A stretch of 64,000 nucleotides of DNA from NCBI GenBank assembly GCA_907165065.1, contig OU015532.1:41146839-41210838 (forward strand), given 5' to 3'. The notes under the pieces are model-generated. The model saw only the letters and a list, made by a program, of their open reading frames with translations, did no database searches and was not told the DNA's origin. Origin of the DNA: Caprimulgus europaeus (Eukaryota > Chordata > Aves > Caprimulgiformes > Caprimulgidae). Both the position numbers and the translations under genes were made by a program. Each line of letters begins with the position of its first letter. The stretch's first letter is position 1. Positions 34,547 to 49,550 of this stretch are shown one piece after another.

Positions 34547-37500
34547 CATTTGCTTCAATGAATACCAGACCGTTCATCGTTACATCTTAACCCAGCCCTC
34601 TGCAAATGTGTTGATATGTTTTAAAAGTTAATCGCTACCCCTGGAACTTATTTTAATTATGTATTAAATCTAGTAGAGCCAGTCAATAGAATTAAACAAG
34701 ATTGCATCTGGTATACTTTTGTGTATATGACGACTGTCATTCATCATGTCCCTTAAGTGCTATCTACTCCAGGTTACCTACTGGAAGAGCAGAGGGACCA
34801 TTGAGACAGACAGCTAAAGTGAAGTGATGAGACAGAAACGGGGAGCACTGAGCAGAGCACGAGGTGCAAGCTGTGAGTGAACAGCAGCCACCTGCAAGTA
34901 GCTTTGCAGATATCAACAGCTAAGATTTAAGAGAGTTGGACAGTTTGTACACCGACGGAGCAGAAGTCTCAAAGGCAATGTTTGCTACATCATTCCTGTA
35001 GTGTTTTGTAGTGTCCACAATCTTTCATTTTTACAACACATGAACCAACAATTCCCTGACTGTTTGCCAATTCTTCCTGGATGAAGTTATGCGGGAAAAA
35101 AGTCCTGCAGTGTTAGTTATTTTTAATGGAATCTAAAACTAAAATCATGCATGAACAGTCAGTCTTTCAGTGTAAAAGGAGAGGAAAAGCAGGATAGCAA
35201 GCAGAAAGCCTAGTCCCCAGACCACTGCTCTCAGAAAGACCAAAAATTAGGTTGATTAAGAACCTATTGGGAAGCTGGATTGAGTGGCAGTTATATAATA
35301 TTCTTTTGAGGAAAGACAGGGGAAGGAAAAAACACACCAACCAAACGTGTCCTATAGTGTGTTAGCTGTGTAAAGTCTCAACTTGTTCTCATTATACTAT
35401 TGGCCTTTTTCATTCTTCTAAATTCCTGTAGCTGAACAGTGTGTCAGGTGCACACAAATGATCAAATTTTTATCCCCACAGTGCACACAGGAAAGTCCCA
35501 GCATGATGCAATACAGATAATCACATCAGTAGGAGTCTGTTCTTTTAGTAGTATAATGCTTATTTTGAAAAGATACCACCTTGGGCTAAACATAGAAGTG
35601 TTGGTGGGGTGGGACAGCTTGACTTGCTTAGTGCTGCTTATACATTGGGTGACTTGCTTAGTGCTGCTTCACCCTGAGTGGATTTATGCCTCGAGTTTTG
35701 TATGGACCTTCCAAACCAGCACTTGTGCCCGTTATCCCCTGTTCCACCGTTACCGACAAGAGCATGGACCCATCAGCTTTGTACCTGCACTTCAGCACTT
35801 AAAGGTGCCACCATATCACCTTCTTTCCTGCCAGATTAAGCAAGCGCAACTCTACCAGTCTCCCCTCACAACGCTGTGTGCCCCCAGACCCCTGATCCAT
35901 TTGTCACCAGCCAATGTCTAGAAGTCAACTCATTCATTGTCACCATTGTAGAAGGCAACGCAGCCAGTTTTCAAGCCATCTAACACTCAGTTTATCCGGC
36001 AAGACTTCCATAACTTCCAAACGAGAGTGCTCTTAGAGACAAGCCTTACAAAAACTGATGAAAATTACATCTATTCTTCTCCACACGACCACATACCCAG
36101 TCATTTCACCATGAAGGATAATGACAGGGGCCAAGCCTCATGGCCCCTTAGTAAATCCATGCTGAATGTTCCTGATTGTCCTTCATGTGCTTGGAATGAA
36201 TTCCAGGAGGACTTGCTGCATGATCTCACCAGTGGCTGTGGTGAGGCTGATTCGGCTTGTGTATAGTTTACCAGTGCCTTTTGTGGCTTCGCATTAGACT
36301 GGGTTCCGTCATGAGACCTCCTCCAGCCAACATAATGCTTCGTAAGTAACAGAGCAACACTCTGAGAGTCATAGAGCCTGCTAGTGCAGCACTTTACTGA
36401 ACACCTAGCTTCTCTAAGTAGACCCTGACCTGCTGCTTCCCCAATGTTGGATCTCCCAAGTCCTTCCCTAGCCATGCTGGTACACTCAGAGGCCTGGGAA
36501 CAGGCTTTACCTATACGTACAGAGGAGAAAAAAAAAGAAAAAGAAGTACGCAATACTTCAGCCTTTTCCATATTGTCCATCACTAGGTTTTCTCCTCCAT
36601 TTGTCTCCACAGGGCAAGACAGAGCAGAAAATGGGAACAAATTAGAATGAAAACTTGGGCCGTAATGCTGACATGCCTGGATGAAGTGGATAGTTATGTT
36701 GAACTCAAAGTTTTCCTACAGGGGACTAGAGAGAATCTCCTTGATGGACAGACATGCACACCCACACATGCCTGCACATGAGTGTACTTATCTGAGGAGG
36801 TGCTCATGCTCCTAACTCATCGTCCCAACAGCCATGCTGTATTACTAGTTCCTCTTCAGCAGCCAAGAGTGAGGTCCAGAGTGTAAAGATGAAGCTTCAC
36901 ACTAGGTCCCTGACCCCAGGGATGGCAGCCAGTCATTATTGCATGTAAGCACTTACTGTGTGATTGCAAATGTTCATCGGAGAATGAGCAGGGTTTGGGT
37001 TTCCAGGCATACACACCCACACGTAAGCTGAATGCAACAGGGGCAATGCCTTCCGTAAGGTATTTTATGTTGTAGCGTAGGTCTTCTACATTTCAAGTCC
37101 CACGTCCTTACGTGCACACCAAAGTCCCGGCACGGCGCAGTGCACTGAGGAGAAAGCTTAGGCGGCTCAAGCCATTGCTTCCCACGAGACGTAAGCTCAG
37201 TAAAACTCTAGCGCCGTAACTCTTGAAAGTGTGGCTCTTAAGCTGGGACGCACATGAGACATTTCAACATTGCTTCTCCCAGTAAAGCTTTCCCAGCAGA
37301 AACCACAAAGAGGCTGCTAGTGGCAAACATGCAATTAGAGCTGCGCAAGCATTTTTGTCCAAAGACGAAATGTCCATCCACCGCGATGGGCTCATAGAGA
37401 GCAAGTTTCTGCTCTGATTCTGAATTTGCTTTTTTCACCAGTCAGAAAGGAGCAGAGAAGCTCCAAAAGGGAAGGAAAGAGGCTCCTAGTGCACCTCAAA

Positions 37501-40368
37501 AGAACATGCCGATGAGACTGTTCACCTGAGATGCACACTCAAGTCCTGCTACACCAGACTTAGCCCAGGCTCCTGAGGCTGCTGAAGGAGTGATCAGATG
37601 AGCCCTCCAGCATGTGGGTAGGGCCTTTTTTGGGCTTAAATACCTGTCTACTGGCTCAACCATTTGGCTTTTAGGCTCCAATTGTGAAGGCACGGTGCAA
37701 TCACGAGGAGTAATATCTTTCGTTTCCCTGCTTATCTCTGTTTCTGAACCAAAGGAAAGCTACCTAGCCTAAAGCTGGGGAGAAAAGGTGGTTTTTTTCG
37801 CCCAGGGCAGTGTAGTGGCAGGGGCTCTTCCCTGAGAAATGGAAGATAAAGCTTCAAGTCCTTAACTCCTCAGACAAGGACTTCAGCCTTGGTCCTTTTT
37901 TTAGCCAGCGTGAAGCACAGTTCTTGATCTTTCCTTGCGGTCTTCTCCTCTGCCTTGACTGATTTTCCAGTGGGAGGGAAGGAGAGAGCATTACACCGAG
38001 TTTATGTAACTATTTCATGGGCACATGCAGCATCTAAGAGTTTAAATTTGTGTTCTGACTGATTCAGATCAGTCACTTGAATCCAACAAAGTGATCTAAC
38101 GATTCCATTGGTTTTGGCGAGTCTGACTCTCTCGTTTGTTGCACCTCTGCTGGAGCTGCTGCTTGTCACAAAAAAATACAGCAAATCAAAGTAATGGAAA
38201 ACTGGTGAATTTTCCTTTATTGTTGATCTTTCTTTTCAAAAAAAAAAAAATCCAACTAAAAACCCCAACTTTTTTTAAAAAAAAGAAATAGTTAGGTATT
38301 TTAAACTCATCATTGAATTAGTGACAATAAGGTTCAGTGAAAGGCATTTAAATCAAATCACCAAGAGGCAAAATAAAGCTGTGCTTTGGCTGTGGCTCAG
38401 CTGCCTTCCTGGCCTGCCTTGTGCCATTCCACTGAGGTGGGTTTTACCACAGGAGGTTGACTTTTTCCCACTGTTTTCCAGGTTCCCGCTGCCTTTGTAA
38501 ACTAGAACATATTCTTTCTTATTTTTCCACCCAATCTTGAAACCAGTAAATGCCCTACAAAGTGTTCAGCCAGCATCTAGCATAAGCAGTTGCTAATACA
38601 ACTGGGAAAAACGTAGACTTGTGTTTAAGCACATAGAGACTTTCACAGTTCTGGCGCTCCTTTGCAATATTTTATTTTTAATTAATATATTAGTAAACAG
38701 TCAAAAGACACAAGCAAGCAATTTCTATAAAGAGTACCTAATAGAAGAACAAACTTTTGGTTTGCGTTTGGCAGCAGATAGCAAGCTCTGTATTTGCAAG
38801 GGGGTTTCCAGCAAAAAGTTCATCTGTGAGCAGTGATCTGGGGTGCATTTTGGATGAGGTTATTTTGCCAGCATGCATTCATTTTCAGTGGTTAAGCAGA
38901 CATAATGCCAGAACAGCAAGGACAGGTTTATAAGAATGCCACATGCTTTTTTTCACACACACGCACATCGTTTCATGACGAGATGCACAGAGACCGCTTT
39001 CTCCTCGCAGTGCCTCCTTTGGCTTTCATGCTCACACAGCCATTCAACAGCACGGGGCGCATGGCCAGGCAAGACTGGGCACAAGGAACAAACATACAAA
39101 CTTTGGGGAACAAACGCACGATGTGGGCCATTCAGTGGGCCATTCCCTTAAACACCCTACAGGAAACGAGGAGCAGACCTGAGCGCAGGTCACTGATCAG
39201 CCATATGTCACTACAACTGCCCTCCATAGTTTTGTGGGTTTCAAGCTGTGCAAATTAGCTCTGAACCAGAGCTCCGGTGTGCTGTGGGGAACAGCATGTG
39301 CCAGCCACCACTTCCCAACGAGCTGCATGGATAAGACCCACACCTGGGTCCCTCCTCCAGCCTTTGCCCTCGCAAACGCCCTCCAGGCCCTCCTGCCACG
39401 CCGTCCGATCAGCAACATGCTCCCTGGACAACATGCTACAGAAAACAAGAAAAAAGCCAACCAAAACAAACAAAAAACCCACCTCTGATGGGCAATGATA
39501 CAGGCCCCACATAATTTCAGGTTCTGAAATGCAAATTATAGTCAAAAAGAAACCCTACTATTGCTTAAGGTTACAGAGGTACCACACGGGGCCTCAAGGA
39601 GATCAAGGGGCACACATTAAAGAGCAGTCCCCAGCCCTACCCTAAGTGTTGCTACAACCTTGGGTGACAGTTGTCCTAGCAACAGGAGAGTCACACCACC
39701 TTCCCACATGGGCACAGCTACTGCCCATTCTCTCTATAATAGGGTTTAATAGACCCTCAGAAAAGCTATGCTCTCTGACTGTGGGTAACCTGAAAACCCT
39801 ATGGGGATTTTTTTTGGCTCTTTCTCATTTCAGTGGGCATTTCTGTTTGCATTAGCAGCACTACGGATGCATCGAACACGCCCCAGCTATCAGTTCGTGG
39901 AGCATTTAGAGACCGGCTGTTCTCAGCACGGCTGAGCTGTCTCGCTGCTGGGCACATGCTGCCAAGGGTCACAAGAGTTAGCGCTAACTCACTGTAGCCC
40001 ATGAACAAAACAGGGATATCTTTTTTTTTTGCAGCAGCAGCAGAGTGTAAGCTGGTACAGAAAGTACCTGCCAAACTATCAGTGCACTTTATGCTACTCC
40101 ACTGTAAATCATTTTCAACAAGAGAAAAAATATTATCACCAGCTCTGGGTGGGCTGTAATTTTGGTGGTTAGAAAAGCATGACTTTACTAAGAAAAAGTC
40201 ACATTTGCAAAATTATTTTTGTTAAGCTATAACTGGATCGTGCAGTTATAGCAACAGCTATAACCAAGCTTCTGTTAAGCTACCACCAGTTTTCAAAGGT
40301 ACTTTCTGCAATTGTTTCAGAGGGGTTGCATCTACCGCTATAATGGGCACATAAAGAGGTAAACAACA

Positions 40369-40470
40369 GGTTGCCCAGAGAAGCAACAGGGAACCTGTGG
40401 ATGCTCCTCCCTGGAAGTGTCCAAGGCCAGGCTGGATGAGGCTTTGAGCAACCTGGTCTGGTGGAAGGTG
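40369..40470 (+). mobile_element. CR1 LINE fragment, unit 5
   Basis: Same fragment and junction as the other units. Confidence 0.85.
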
Positions 40471-41282
40471 CTTGATTTCTATAATGATGAAGAAGAAGCA
40501 TCTAAGGTAACTTGTTTTTTAAATTTTTTTTTTTGTAATCTCTGTGTTTACCTATGTAAAAATGCCTTTAAAAGAAAACAGTTACATTTGCTTTGTTTTA
40601 GAGCTGGGGTAAGCGGTTGTCTTTCAAACGTCAGCTGAGCAAAAAAATTCCAAAATTCTTCAGCTGACACCAAGTATAAGACAGAATAATAAGCTTTCAG
40701 AAATGTTAATATTCCTTCCTTAAAAGAAGTATCTTATTCAAGAATTGCCTTCACAATATAATGCAATACTTCCTCTGTGCTTCTTCATATTCAGTGATCC
40801 TAGTTATAAAGTTAGAAGCAGAAAAAGATAGTGTGGGTGGGTGTCTGCAGGTTGGTATGGAATTGAATCCTAGCAGAAAAGACACAGAAGACATTTTGTT
40901 TTGATTTCATTCTCCTTCAGAACGTATCCACACTCCTGTCCCTCAGCATTCCTGGCACCAAATGCCAGAGGCTGGTAAACTACATCAGGAAAGAGAACGC
41001 TTTCATGTTGCGGTAAGTCTTATGGAGAAGTGCACTAATGAAATCCTACGCAGCTGCCTGTACGATTGTATTTGCCTACAGTCACATAAGACTGTTTGGA
41101 GGTGTAACGGAAATGTCTTACAGTGCTTGCCCCACTCATAAGGACAGAAGGTATAAGGCAAGACTAACTGGAATCCACCCTCTCCTATCCTTATTTACAG
41201 GCTGAGAGGTGGGGCAGAGTATTTCTTCGCAGCACCTTCTCAGACACTGATGGAGGACTGGCTTTCAATCACTACGGAATGA
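40471..41282 (+). pseudogene. Beta-spectrin-like PH domain, unit 5
   Basis: Exons 40471-40506, 40921-41012 and 41201-41282, with intact splice sites and the full-length second intron. Confidence 0.65.
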
Positions 41283-41770
41283 TATAGGTATGTTCTCACG
41301 TCTTCAACAATAAACTGTGTTTTTTAGCAAGTGGTGGTGAGAAAGAGAGAGCACAGAATGAGGTGTCCTTAGGCTGGGGCATTTTGAGCTGTCCTTTTTG
41401 CCTCTGTTATTCAGCAGCACACAAGTCGCCTGCCACCCTGCGGTGGTAGGAGAATGCCCAGGGTGACTTGCAAAGCAGCCTTTCACTTGTACTGCAGCCG
41501 GCATCAGGCTTTTCCCAGGGAGGGGCCTTGCTCAAGGTCTGCTGCATTCATCCTTTTATTAAGGAGTTGCTTTAGATCTTGACCAACTGCTTTTCTTCCG
41601 AATTTAGATCTCTTTCTGGTCACCTCGCTAGGCAGTGGCTTACTGGAAGGGAAGCCAGAGCACAATTATAACAACGATGTTCAGATAAAATTGATATGGA
41701 CCCGGACATGGCAAACTCTGCCCCGAACTCTGCTTCAGAATATTTGTATTTGTGTTCTTTGACTCTGCAG

Positions 41771-42850
41771 GCCACAGTAACAGAGCACAGTTCACAGTAA
41801 TGGTGCCACCTTTTGCTCCAAATACAGAGACCACCCAGGCAAGACTGTGGGACTTTCCAGAAAGAGACTCCGCTGAAAGACTGACCAGCAAAGGCTCACT
41901 CCTGAGGTAGTTAGGAGATCTGTGCACAAGGCTGAGCAGACATCGGTGTTGTTTGTTTGTGCTTAGGTAGCAATCACCTGCAAAGAGATTGCCCTGAGCT
42001 CAAAAAGTCCCACTCCTCTGTCACTAATTCAGTAAAATACATTATTCTAGAGTATGAACCTCTCTCAATTAATTTGTGTCACTTATTAAGTGCTACAGCC
42101 AGTTTTTAGAAATGAGTCTCACTACAGTCAGCCATATCCTGTCTGTGGTTGACGTCTTAGAATTGGGACACGCAGAGGAATTCTTGTATCACCTGTTGTA
42201 GGCACCAAAGTTACTGGGAAAAGTATCTGATCTGAACACTGGGTTACCTGTAAGCTCAATGGAGAGAGACTTGTTCCAACAGATGAGGGAATCAGATCAG
42301 GAGTCTCCAATAGGATTTTCCTCTGAACATTCTCTCCAGCAGGATCTGAAAGAAACCCAGCCTCCCCATTTAAGGAGCCAAACCAGTTTTCCAAAGTTGC
42401 CCTGTTTTAATACTTTCCTCAAGGGGTGTTTTGAGAATCAAACGCAGGCACGTACAGCAGCCACATTCAGAAATTTGGCCCGTAGTGTAACTCACTTTCT
42501 GTTGCATTTCGAGTCTGTAAAAAAATCTTGCAGGCGATAGTGCGAAATCTTAGTCCCTTGGCCTGGTAGATTGTTGATGCTGAGCTAGAAGCCTAACAAG
42601 TTCTTACATATACACAGTGACTTAAACTCCTCTAGATTGTACCTGATTTTTCTGGTGATCCATGTTATTGACAGGAGAACACCTTCCTTCAGAATCAAAC
42701 CGGAGAGGGGGGTCTGCAGAATTTTCCAGAGATTTTAAGGAAGATGAGACTGCAGCGACACGAGCCTCGATCACCACCCTAAGCCTAGAACAAAGTGGTG
42801 ACAAACCAAAACCGCTTCCGTCTCCACTGGAAGCAGGAAGACAAAAATGA
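41771..42850 (+). pseudogene. C-terminal segment, frameshifted, unit 6
   Basis: Exon A 41771-41906 and exon B 42675-42850; extra G in exon B and GTAGTT donor, as in unit 5. Confidence 0.45.
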
Positions 42851-45800
42851 CATTTGCTTCAATGAATACCAGACCGTTCATCGTTACATCTTAACCCAGC
42901 CCTCTGCAAATGTGTTGATATGTTTTAAAAGTTAATCGCTACCCCTGGAACTTATTTTAATTATGTATTAAATCTAGTAGAGCCAGTCAATAGAATTAAA
43001 CAAGATTGCATCTGGTATACTTTTGTGTATATGACGACTGTCATTCATCATGTCCCTTAAGTGCTATCTACTCCAGGTTACCTACTGGAAGAGCAGAGGG
43101 ACCATTGAGACAGACAGCTAAAGTGAAGTGATGAGACAGAAACGGGGAGCACTGAGCAGAGCACGAGGTGCAAGCTGTGAGTGAACAGCAGCCACCTGCA
43201 AGTAGCTTTGCAGATATCAACAGCTAAGATTTAAGAGAGTTGGACAGTTTGTACACCGACGGAGCAGAAGTCTCAAAGGCAATGTTTGCTACATCATTCC
43301 TGTAGTGTTTTGTAGTGTCCACAATCTTTCATTTTTACAACACATGAACCAACAATTCCCTGACTGTTTGCCAATTCTTCCTGGATGAAGTTATGCGGGA
43401 AAAAAGTCCTGCAGTGTTAGTTATTTTTAATGGAATCTAAAACTAAAATCATGCATGAACAGTCAGTCTTTCAGTGTAAAAGGAGAGGAAAAGCAGGATA
43501 GCAAGCAGAAAGCCTAGTCCCCAGACCACTGCTCTCAGAAAGACCAAAAATTAGGTTGATTAAGAACCTATTGGGAAGCTGGATTGAGTGGCAGTTATAT
43601 AATATTCTTTTGAGGAAAGACAGGGGAAGGAAAAAACACACCAACCAAACGTGTCCTATAGTGTGTTAGCTGTGTAAAGTCTCAACTTGTTCTCATTATA
43701 CTATTGGCCTTTTTCATTCTTCTAAATTCCTGTAGCTGAACAGTGTGTCAGGTGCACACAAATGATCAAATTTTTATCCCCACAGTGCACACAGGAAAGT
43801 CCCAGCATGATGCAATACAGATAATCACATCAGTAGGAGTCTGTTCTTTTAGTAGTATAATGCTTATTTTGAAAAGATACCACCTTGGGCTAAACATAGA
43901 AGTGTTGGTGGGGTGGGACAGCTTGACTTGCTTAGTGCTGCTTATACATTGGGTGACTTGCTTAGTGCTGCTTCACCCTGAGTGGATTTATGCCTCGAGT
44001 TTTGTATGGACCTTCCAAACCAGCACTTGTGCCCGTTATCCCCTGTTCCACCGTTACCGACAAGAGCATGGACCCATCAGCTTTGTACCTGCACTTCAGC
44101 ACTTAAAGGTGCCACCATATCACCTTCTTTCCTGCCAGATTAAGCAAGCGCAACTCTACCAGTCTCCCCTCACAACGCTGTGTGCCCCCAGACCCCTGAT
44201 CCATTTGTCACCAGCCAATGTCTAGAAGTCAACTCATTCATTGTCACCATTGTAGAAGGCAACGCAGCCAGTTTTCAAGCCATCTAACACTCAGTTTATC
44301 CGGCAAGACTTCCATAACTTCCAAACGAGAGTGCTCTTAGAGACAAGCCTTACAAAAACTGATGAAAATTACATCTATTCTTCTCCACACGACCACATAC
44401 CCAGTCATTTCACCATGAAGGATAATGACAGGGGCCAAGCCTCATGGCCCCTTAGTAAATCCATGCTGAATGTTCCTGATTGTCCTTCATGTGCTTGGAA
44501 TGAATTCCAGGAGGACTTGCTGCATGATCTCACCAGTGGCTGTGGTGAGGCTGATTCGGCTTGTGTATAGTTTACCAGTGCCTTTTGTGGCTTCGCATTA
44601 GACTGGGTTCCGTCATGAGAGACCTCCTCCAGCCAACATAATGCTTCGTAAGTAACAGAGCAACACTCTGAGAGTCATAGAGCCTGCTAGTGCAGCACTT
44701 TACTGAACACCTAGCTTCTCTAAGTAGACCCTGACCTGCTGCTTCCCCAATGTTGGATCTCCCAAGTCCTTCCCTAGCCGTGCTGGTACACTCAGAGGCC
44801 TGGGAACAGGCTTTACCTATACGTACTGAGGAGAAAAAAAAAGAAAAAGAAGTACGCAATACTTCAGCCTTTTCCATATTGTCCATCACTAGGTTTTCTC
44901 CTCCATTTGTCTCCACAGGGCAAGACAGAGCAGAAAATCGGAACAAATTAGAATGAAAACTTGGGCCGTAATGCTGACATGCCTGGATGAAGTGGATAGT
45001 TATGTTGAACTCAAAGTTTTCCTACAGGGGACTAGAGAGAACCTCCTTGATGGACAGACATGCACACCCACACATGCCTGCACATGAATGTACTTGACTG
45101 AGGAGGTGCTCATGCTCCTAACTCATCGTCCCAACAGCCATGCTGTATTACTAGTTCCTCTTCAGCAGCCAAGAGTGAGGTCCAGAGTGTAAAGATGAAG
45201 TTTCACACTAGGTCCCTGACCCCAGGGATGGCAGCCAGTCATTATTGCATGTAAGCACTTACTGTGTGATTGCAAATGTTCATCGGAGAATGAGCAGGGT
45301 TTGGGTTTCCAGGCATACACACCCACACGTAAGCTGAATGCAACAGGGGCAATGCCTTCCGTAAGGTATTTTATGTTGTAGCGTAGGTCTTCTACATTTC
45401 AAGTCCCACGTCCTTACGTGCACACCAAAGTCCCGGCACGGCGCAGTGCACTGAGGAGAAAGCTTAGGCGGCTCAAGCCATTGCTTCCCACGAGACGTAA
45501 GCTCAGTAAAACTCTAGCGCCGTAACTCTTGAAAGTGTGGCTCTTAAGCTGGGACGCACATGAGACATTTCAACATTGCTTCTCCCAGTAAAGCTTTCCC
45601 AGCAGAAACCACAAAGAGGCTGCTAGTGGCAAACATGCAATTAGAGCTGCGCAAGCATTTTTGTCCAAAGACGAAATGTCCATCCACCGCGATGGGCTCA
45701 TAGAGAGCAAGTTTCTGCTCTGATTCTGAATTTGCTTTTTTCACCAGTCAGAAAGGAGCAGAGAAGCTCCAAAAGGGAAGGAAAGAGGCTCCTAGTGCAC

Positions 45801-48675
45801 CTCAAAAGAACATGCCGATGAGACTGTTCACCTGAGATGCACACTCAAGTCCTGCTACACCAGACTTAGCCCAGGCTCCTGAGGCTGCTGAAGGAGTGAT
45901 CAGATGAGCCCTCCAGCATGTGGGTAGGGCCTTTTTTGGGCTTAAATACCTATCTACTGGCGCAACCATTTGGCTTTTAGGCTCCAATTGTGAAGGCACG
46001 GTGCAATCACGAGGAGTAATATCTTTCGTTTCCCTGCTTATCTCTGTTTCTGAACCAAAGGAAAGCTACCTAGCCTAAAGCTGGGGAGAAAAGGTGGTTT
46101 TTTTTCGCCCAGGGCAGTGTAGTGGCAGGGGCTCTTCCCTGAGAAATGGAAGATAAAGCTTCAAGTCCTTAACTCCTCAGACAAGGACTTCAGCCTTGGT
46201 CCTTTTTTTTAGCCAGCGTGAAGCACAGTTCTTGATCTTTCCTTGCGGTCTTCTCCTCTGCCTTGACTGATTTTCCAGTGGGAGGGAAGGAGAGAGCATT
46301 ACACCGAGTTTATGTAACTATTTCATGGGCACATGCAGCATCTAAGAGTTTAAATTTGTGTTCTGACTGATTCAGATCAGTCACTTGAATCCAACAAAGT
46401 GATCTAACGATTCCATTGGTTTTGGCGAGTCTGACTCTCTCGTTTGTTGCACCTCTGCTGGAGCTGCTGCTTGTCACAAAAAAATACAGCAAATCAAAGT
46501 AATGGAAAACTGGTGAATTTTCCTTTATTGTTGATCTTTCTTTTCAAAAAAAAAAAAATCCAACTAAAAACCCCAACTTTTTTTAAAAAAAGAAATAGTT
46601 AGGTATTTTAAACTCATCATTGAATTAGTGACAATAAGGTTCAGTGAAAGGCATTTAAATCAAATCACCAAGAGGCAAAATAAAGCTGTGCTTTGGCTGT
46701 GGCTCAGCTGCCTTCCTGGCCTGCCTTGTGCCATTCCACTGAGGTGGGTTTTACCACAGGAGGTTGACTTTTTCCCACTGTTTTCCAGGTTCCCGCTGCC
46801 TTTGTAAACTAGAACATATTCTTTCTTATTTTTCCACCCAATCTTGAAACCAGTAAATGCCCTACAAAGTGTTCAGCCAGCATCTAGCATAAGCAGTTGC
46901 TAATACAACTGGGAAAAACGTAGACTTGTGTTTAAGCACATAGAGACTTTCACAGTTCTGGCGCTCCTTTGCAATATTTTATTTTTAATTAATATATTAG
47001 TAAACAGTCAAAAGACACAAGCAAGCAATTTCTATAAAGAGTACCTAATAGAAGAACAAACTTTTGGTTTGCGTTTGGCAGCAGATAGCAAGCTCTGTAT
47101 TTGCAAGGGGGTTTCCAGCAAAAAGTTCATCTGCGAGCAGTGATCTGGGGTGCATTTTGGATGAGGTTATTTTGCAGGCATGCATTCATCTTCAGTGGTT
47201 AAGCAGACATAACGCCAGAACAGCAAGGACAGGTTTATAAGAATGCCACGTGCTTTTTTTCACACACACGCACATCGTTTCATGACGAGATGCACAGAGA
47301 CCGCTTTCTCCTCGCAGTGCCTCCTTTGGCTTTCATGCTCACACAGCCATTCAACAGCACGGGGCGCATGGCCAGGCAAGACTGGGCACAAGGAACAAAC
47401 ATACAAACTTTGGGGAACAAACGCACGATGTGGGCCATTCAGTGGGCCATTCCCTTAAACACCCTACAGGAAACGAGGAGCAGACCTGAGCGCAGGTCAC
47501 TGATCAGCCATACGTCACTACAACTGCCCTCCATAGTTTTGTGGGTCTCAAGCTGTGCAAATTAGCTCTGAACCAGAGCTCCGGTGTGCTGTGGGGAACA
47601 GCATGTGCCAGCCACCACTTCCCAACGAGCTGCATGGATAAGACCCACACCTGGGTCCCTCCTCCAGCCTTTGCCCTCGCAAACGCCCTCCAGGCCCTCC
47701 TGCCACGCCGTCCGATCAGCAACATGCTCCCTGGACAACATGCTACAGAAAACAAGAAAAAAGCCAACCAAAACAAACAAAAAACCCACCTCTGATGGGC
47801 AATGATACAGGCCCCACATAATTTCAGGTTCTGAAATGCAAATTATAGTCAAAAAGAAACCCTACTATTGCTTAAGGTTACAGAGGTACCACACGGGGCC
47901 TCAAGGAGATCAAGGGGCACACATTAAAGAGCAGTCCCCAGCCCTACCCTAAGTGTTGCTACAACCTTGGGTGACAGTTGTCCTAGCAACAGGAGAGTCA
48001 CACCACCTTCCCACATGGGCACAGCTACTGCCCATTCTCTCTATAATAGGGTTTAATAGACCCTCAGAAAAGCTATGCTCTCTGACTGTGGGTAACCTGA
48101 AAACCCTATGGGGATTTTTTTGGCTCTTTCTCATTTCAGTGGGCATTTCTGTTTGCATTAGCAGCACTACGGATGCATCGAACACGCCCCAGCTATCAGT
48201 TCGTGGAGCATTTAGAGACCGGCTGTTCTCAGCACGGCTGAGCTGTCTCGCTGCTGGGCACATGCTGCCAAGGGTCACAAGAGTTAGCGCTAACTCACTG
48301 TAGCCCATGAACAAAACAGGGATATCTTTTTTTTTTTGCAGCAGCAGCAGAGTGTAAGCTGGTACAGAAAGTACCTGCCAAACTATCAGTGCACTTTATG
48401 CTACTCCACTGTAAATCATTTTCAACAAGAGAAAAAATATTATCACCAGCTCTGGGTGGGCTGTAATTTTGGTGGTTAGAAAAGCATGACTTTACTAAGA
48501 AAAAGTCACATTTGCAAAATTATTTTTGTTAAGCTATAACTGGATCGTGCAGTTATAGCAACAGCTATAACCAAGCTTCTGTTAAGCTACCACCAGTTTT
48601 CAAAGGTACTTTCTGCAATTGTTTCAGAGGGGTTGCATCTACCGCTATAATGGGCACATAAAGAGGTAAACAACA

Positions 48676-48777
48676 GGTTGCCCAGAGAAGCAACAGGGAA
48701 CCTGTGGATGCTCCTCCCTGGAAGTGTCCAAGGCCAGGCTGGATGAGGCTTTGAGCAACCTGGTCTGGTGGAAGGTG
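48676..48777 (+). mobile_element. CR1 LINE fragment, unit 6
   Basis: Same fragment and junction as the other units. Confidence 0.85.
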
Positions 48778-49550
48778 CTTGATTTCTATAATGATGAAGA
48801 AGAAGCATCTAAGGTAACTTGTTTTTTAAATTTTTTTTTTTGTAATCTCTGTGTTTACCTATGTAAAAATGCCTTTAAAAGAAAACAGTTACATTTGCTT
48901 TGTTTTAGAGCTGGGGTAAGCGGTTGTCTTTCAAACGTCAGCTGAGCAAAAAAATTCCAAAATTCTTCAGCTGACACCAAGTATAAGACAGAATAATAAG
49001 CTTTCAGAAATGTTAATATTCCTTCCTTAAAAGAAGTATCTTATTCAAGAATTGCCTTCACAATATAATGCAATAGTTCCTCTGTGCTTCTTCATATTCA
49101 GTGATCCTAGTTATAAAGTTAGAAGCAGAAAAAGATAGTGTGGGTGGGTGTCTGCAGGTTGGTATGGAATTGAATCCTAGCAGAAAAGACACAGAAGACA
49201 TTTTGTTTTGATTTCATTCTCCTTCAGAACGTATCCACACTCCTGTCCCTCAGCATTCCTGGCACCAAATGCCAGAGGCTGGTAAACTACATCAGGAAAG
49301 AGAACGCTTTCATGTTGCGGTAAGTCTGTACGATTGTATTTGCCTACAGTCACATAAGACTGTTTGGAGGTGTAACGGAAATGTCTTACAGTGCTTGCCC
49401 CACTCATAAGGACAGAAGGTATAAGGCAAGACTAACTGGAATCCACCCTCTCCTATCCTTATTTACAGGCTGAGAGGTGGGGCAGAGTATTTCTTCGCAG
49501 CACCTTCTCAGACACTGATGGAGGACTGGCTTTCAATCACTACGGAATGA
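48778..49550 (+). pseudogene. Beta-spectrin-like PH domain, short intron, unit 6
   Basis: Exons 48778-48813, 49228-49319 and 49469-49550; 39-bp deletion in the second intron. Confidence 0.65.

Larger units (their letters stand above)
33121..41424 (+). repeat. Macrosatellite unit 5 (8304 bp)
   Basis: Longest unit. The second PH intron is full length although units 4, 6 and 7 carry the 39-bp deletion. It shares a block of variants with unit 2 (about 36312 to 37656). From this unit onward the donor after the first C-terminal exon reads GTAGTT instead of GTAGGT (33603). Confidence 0.97.
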
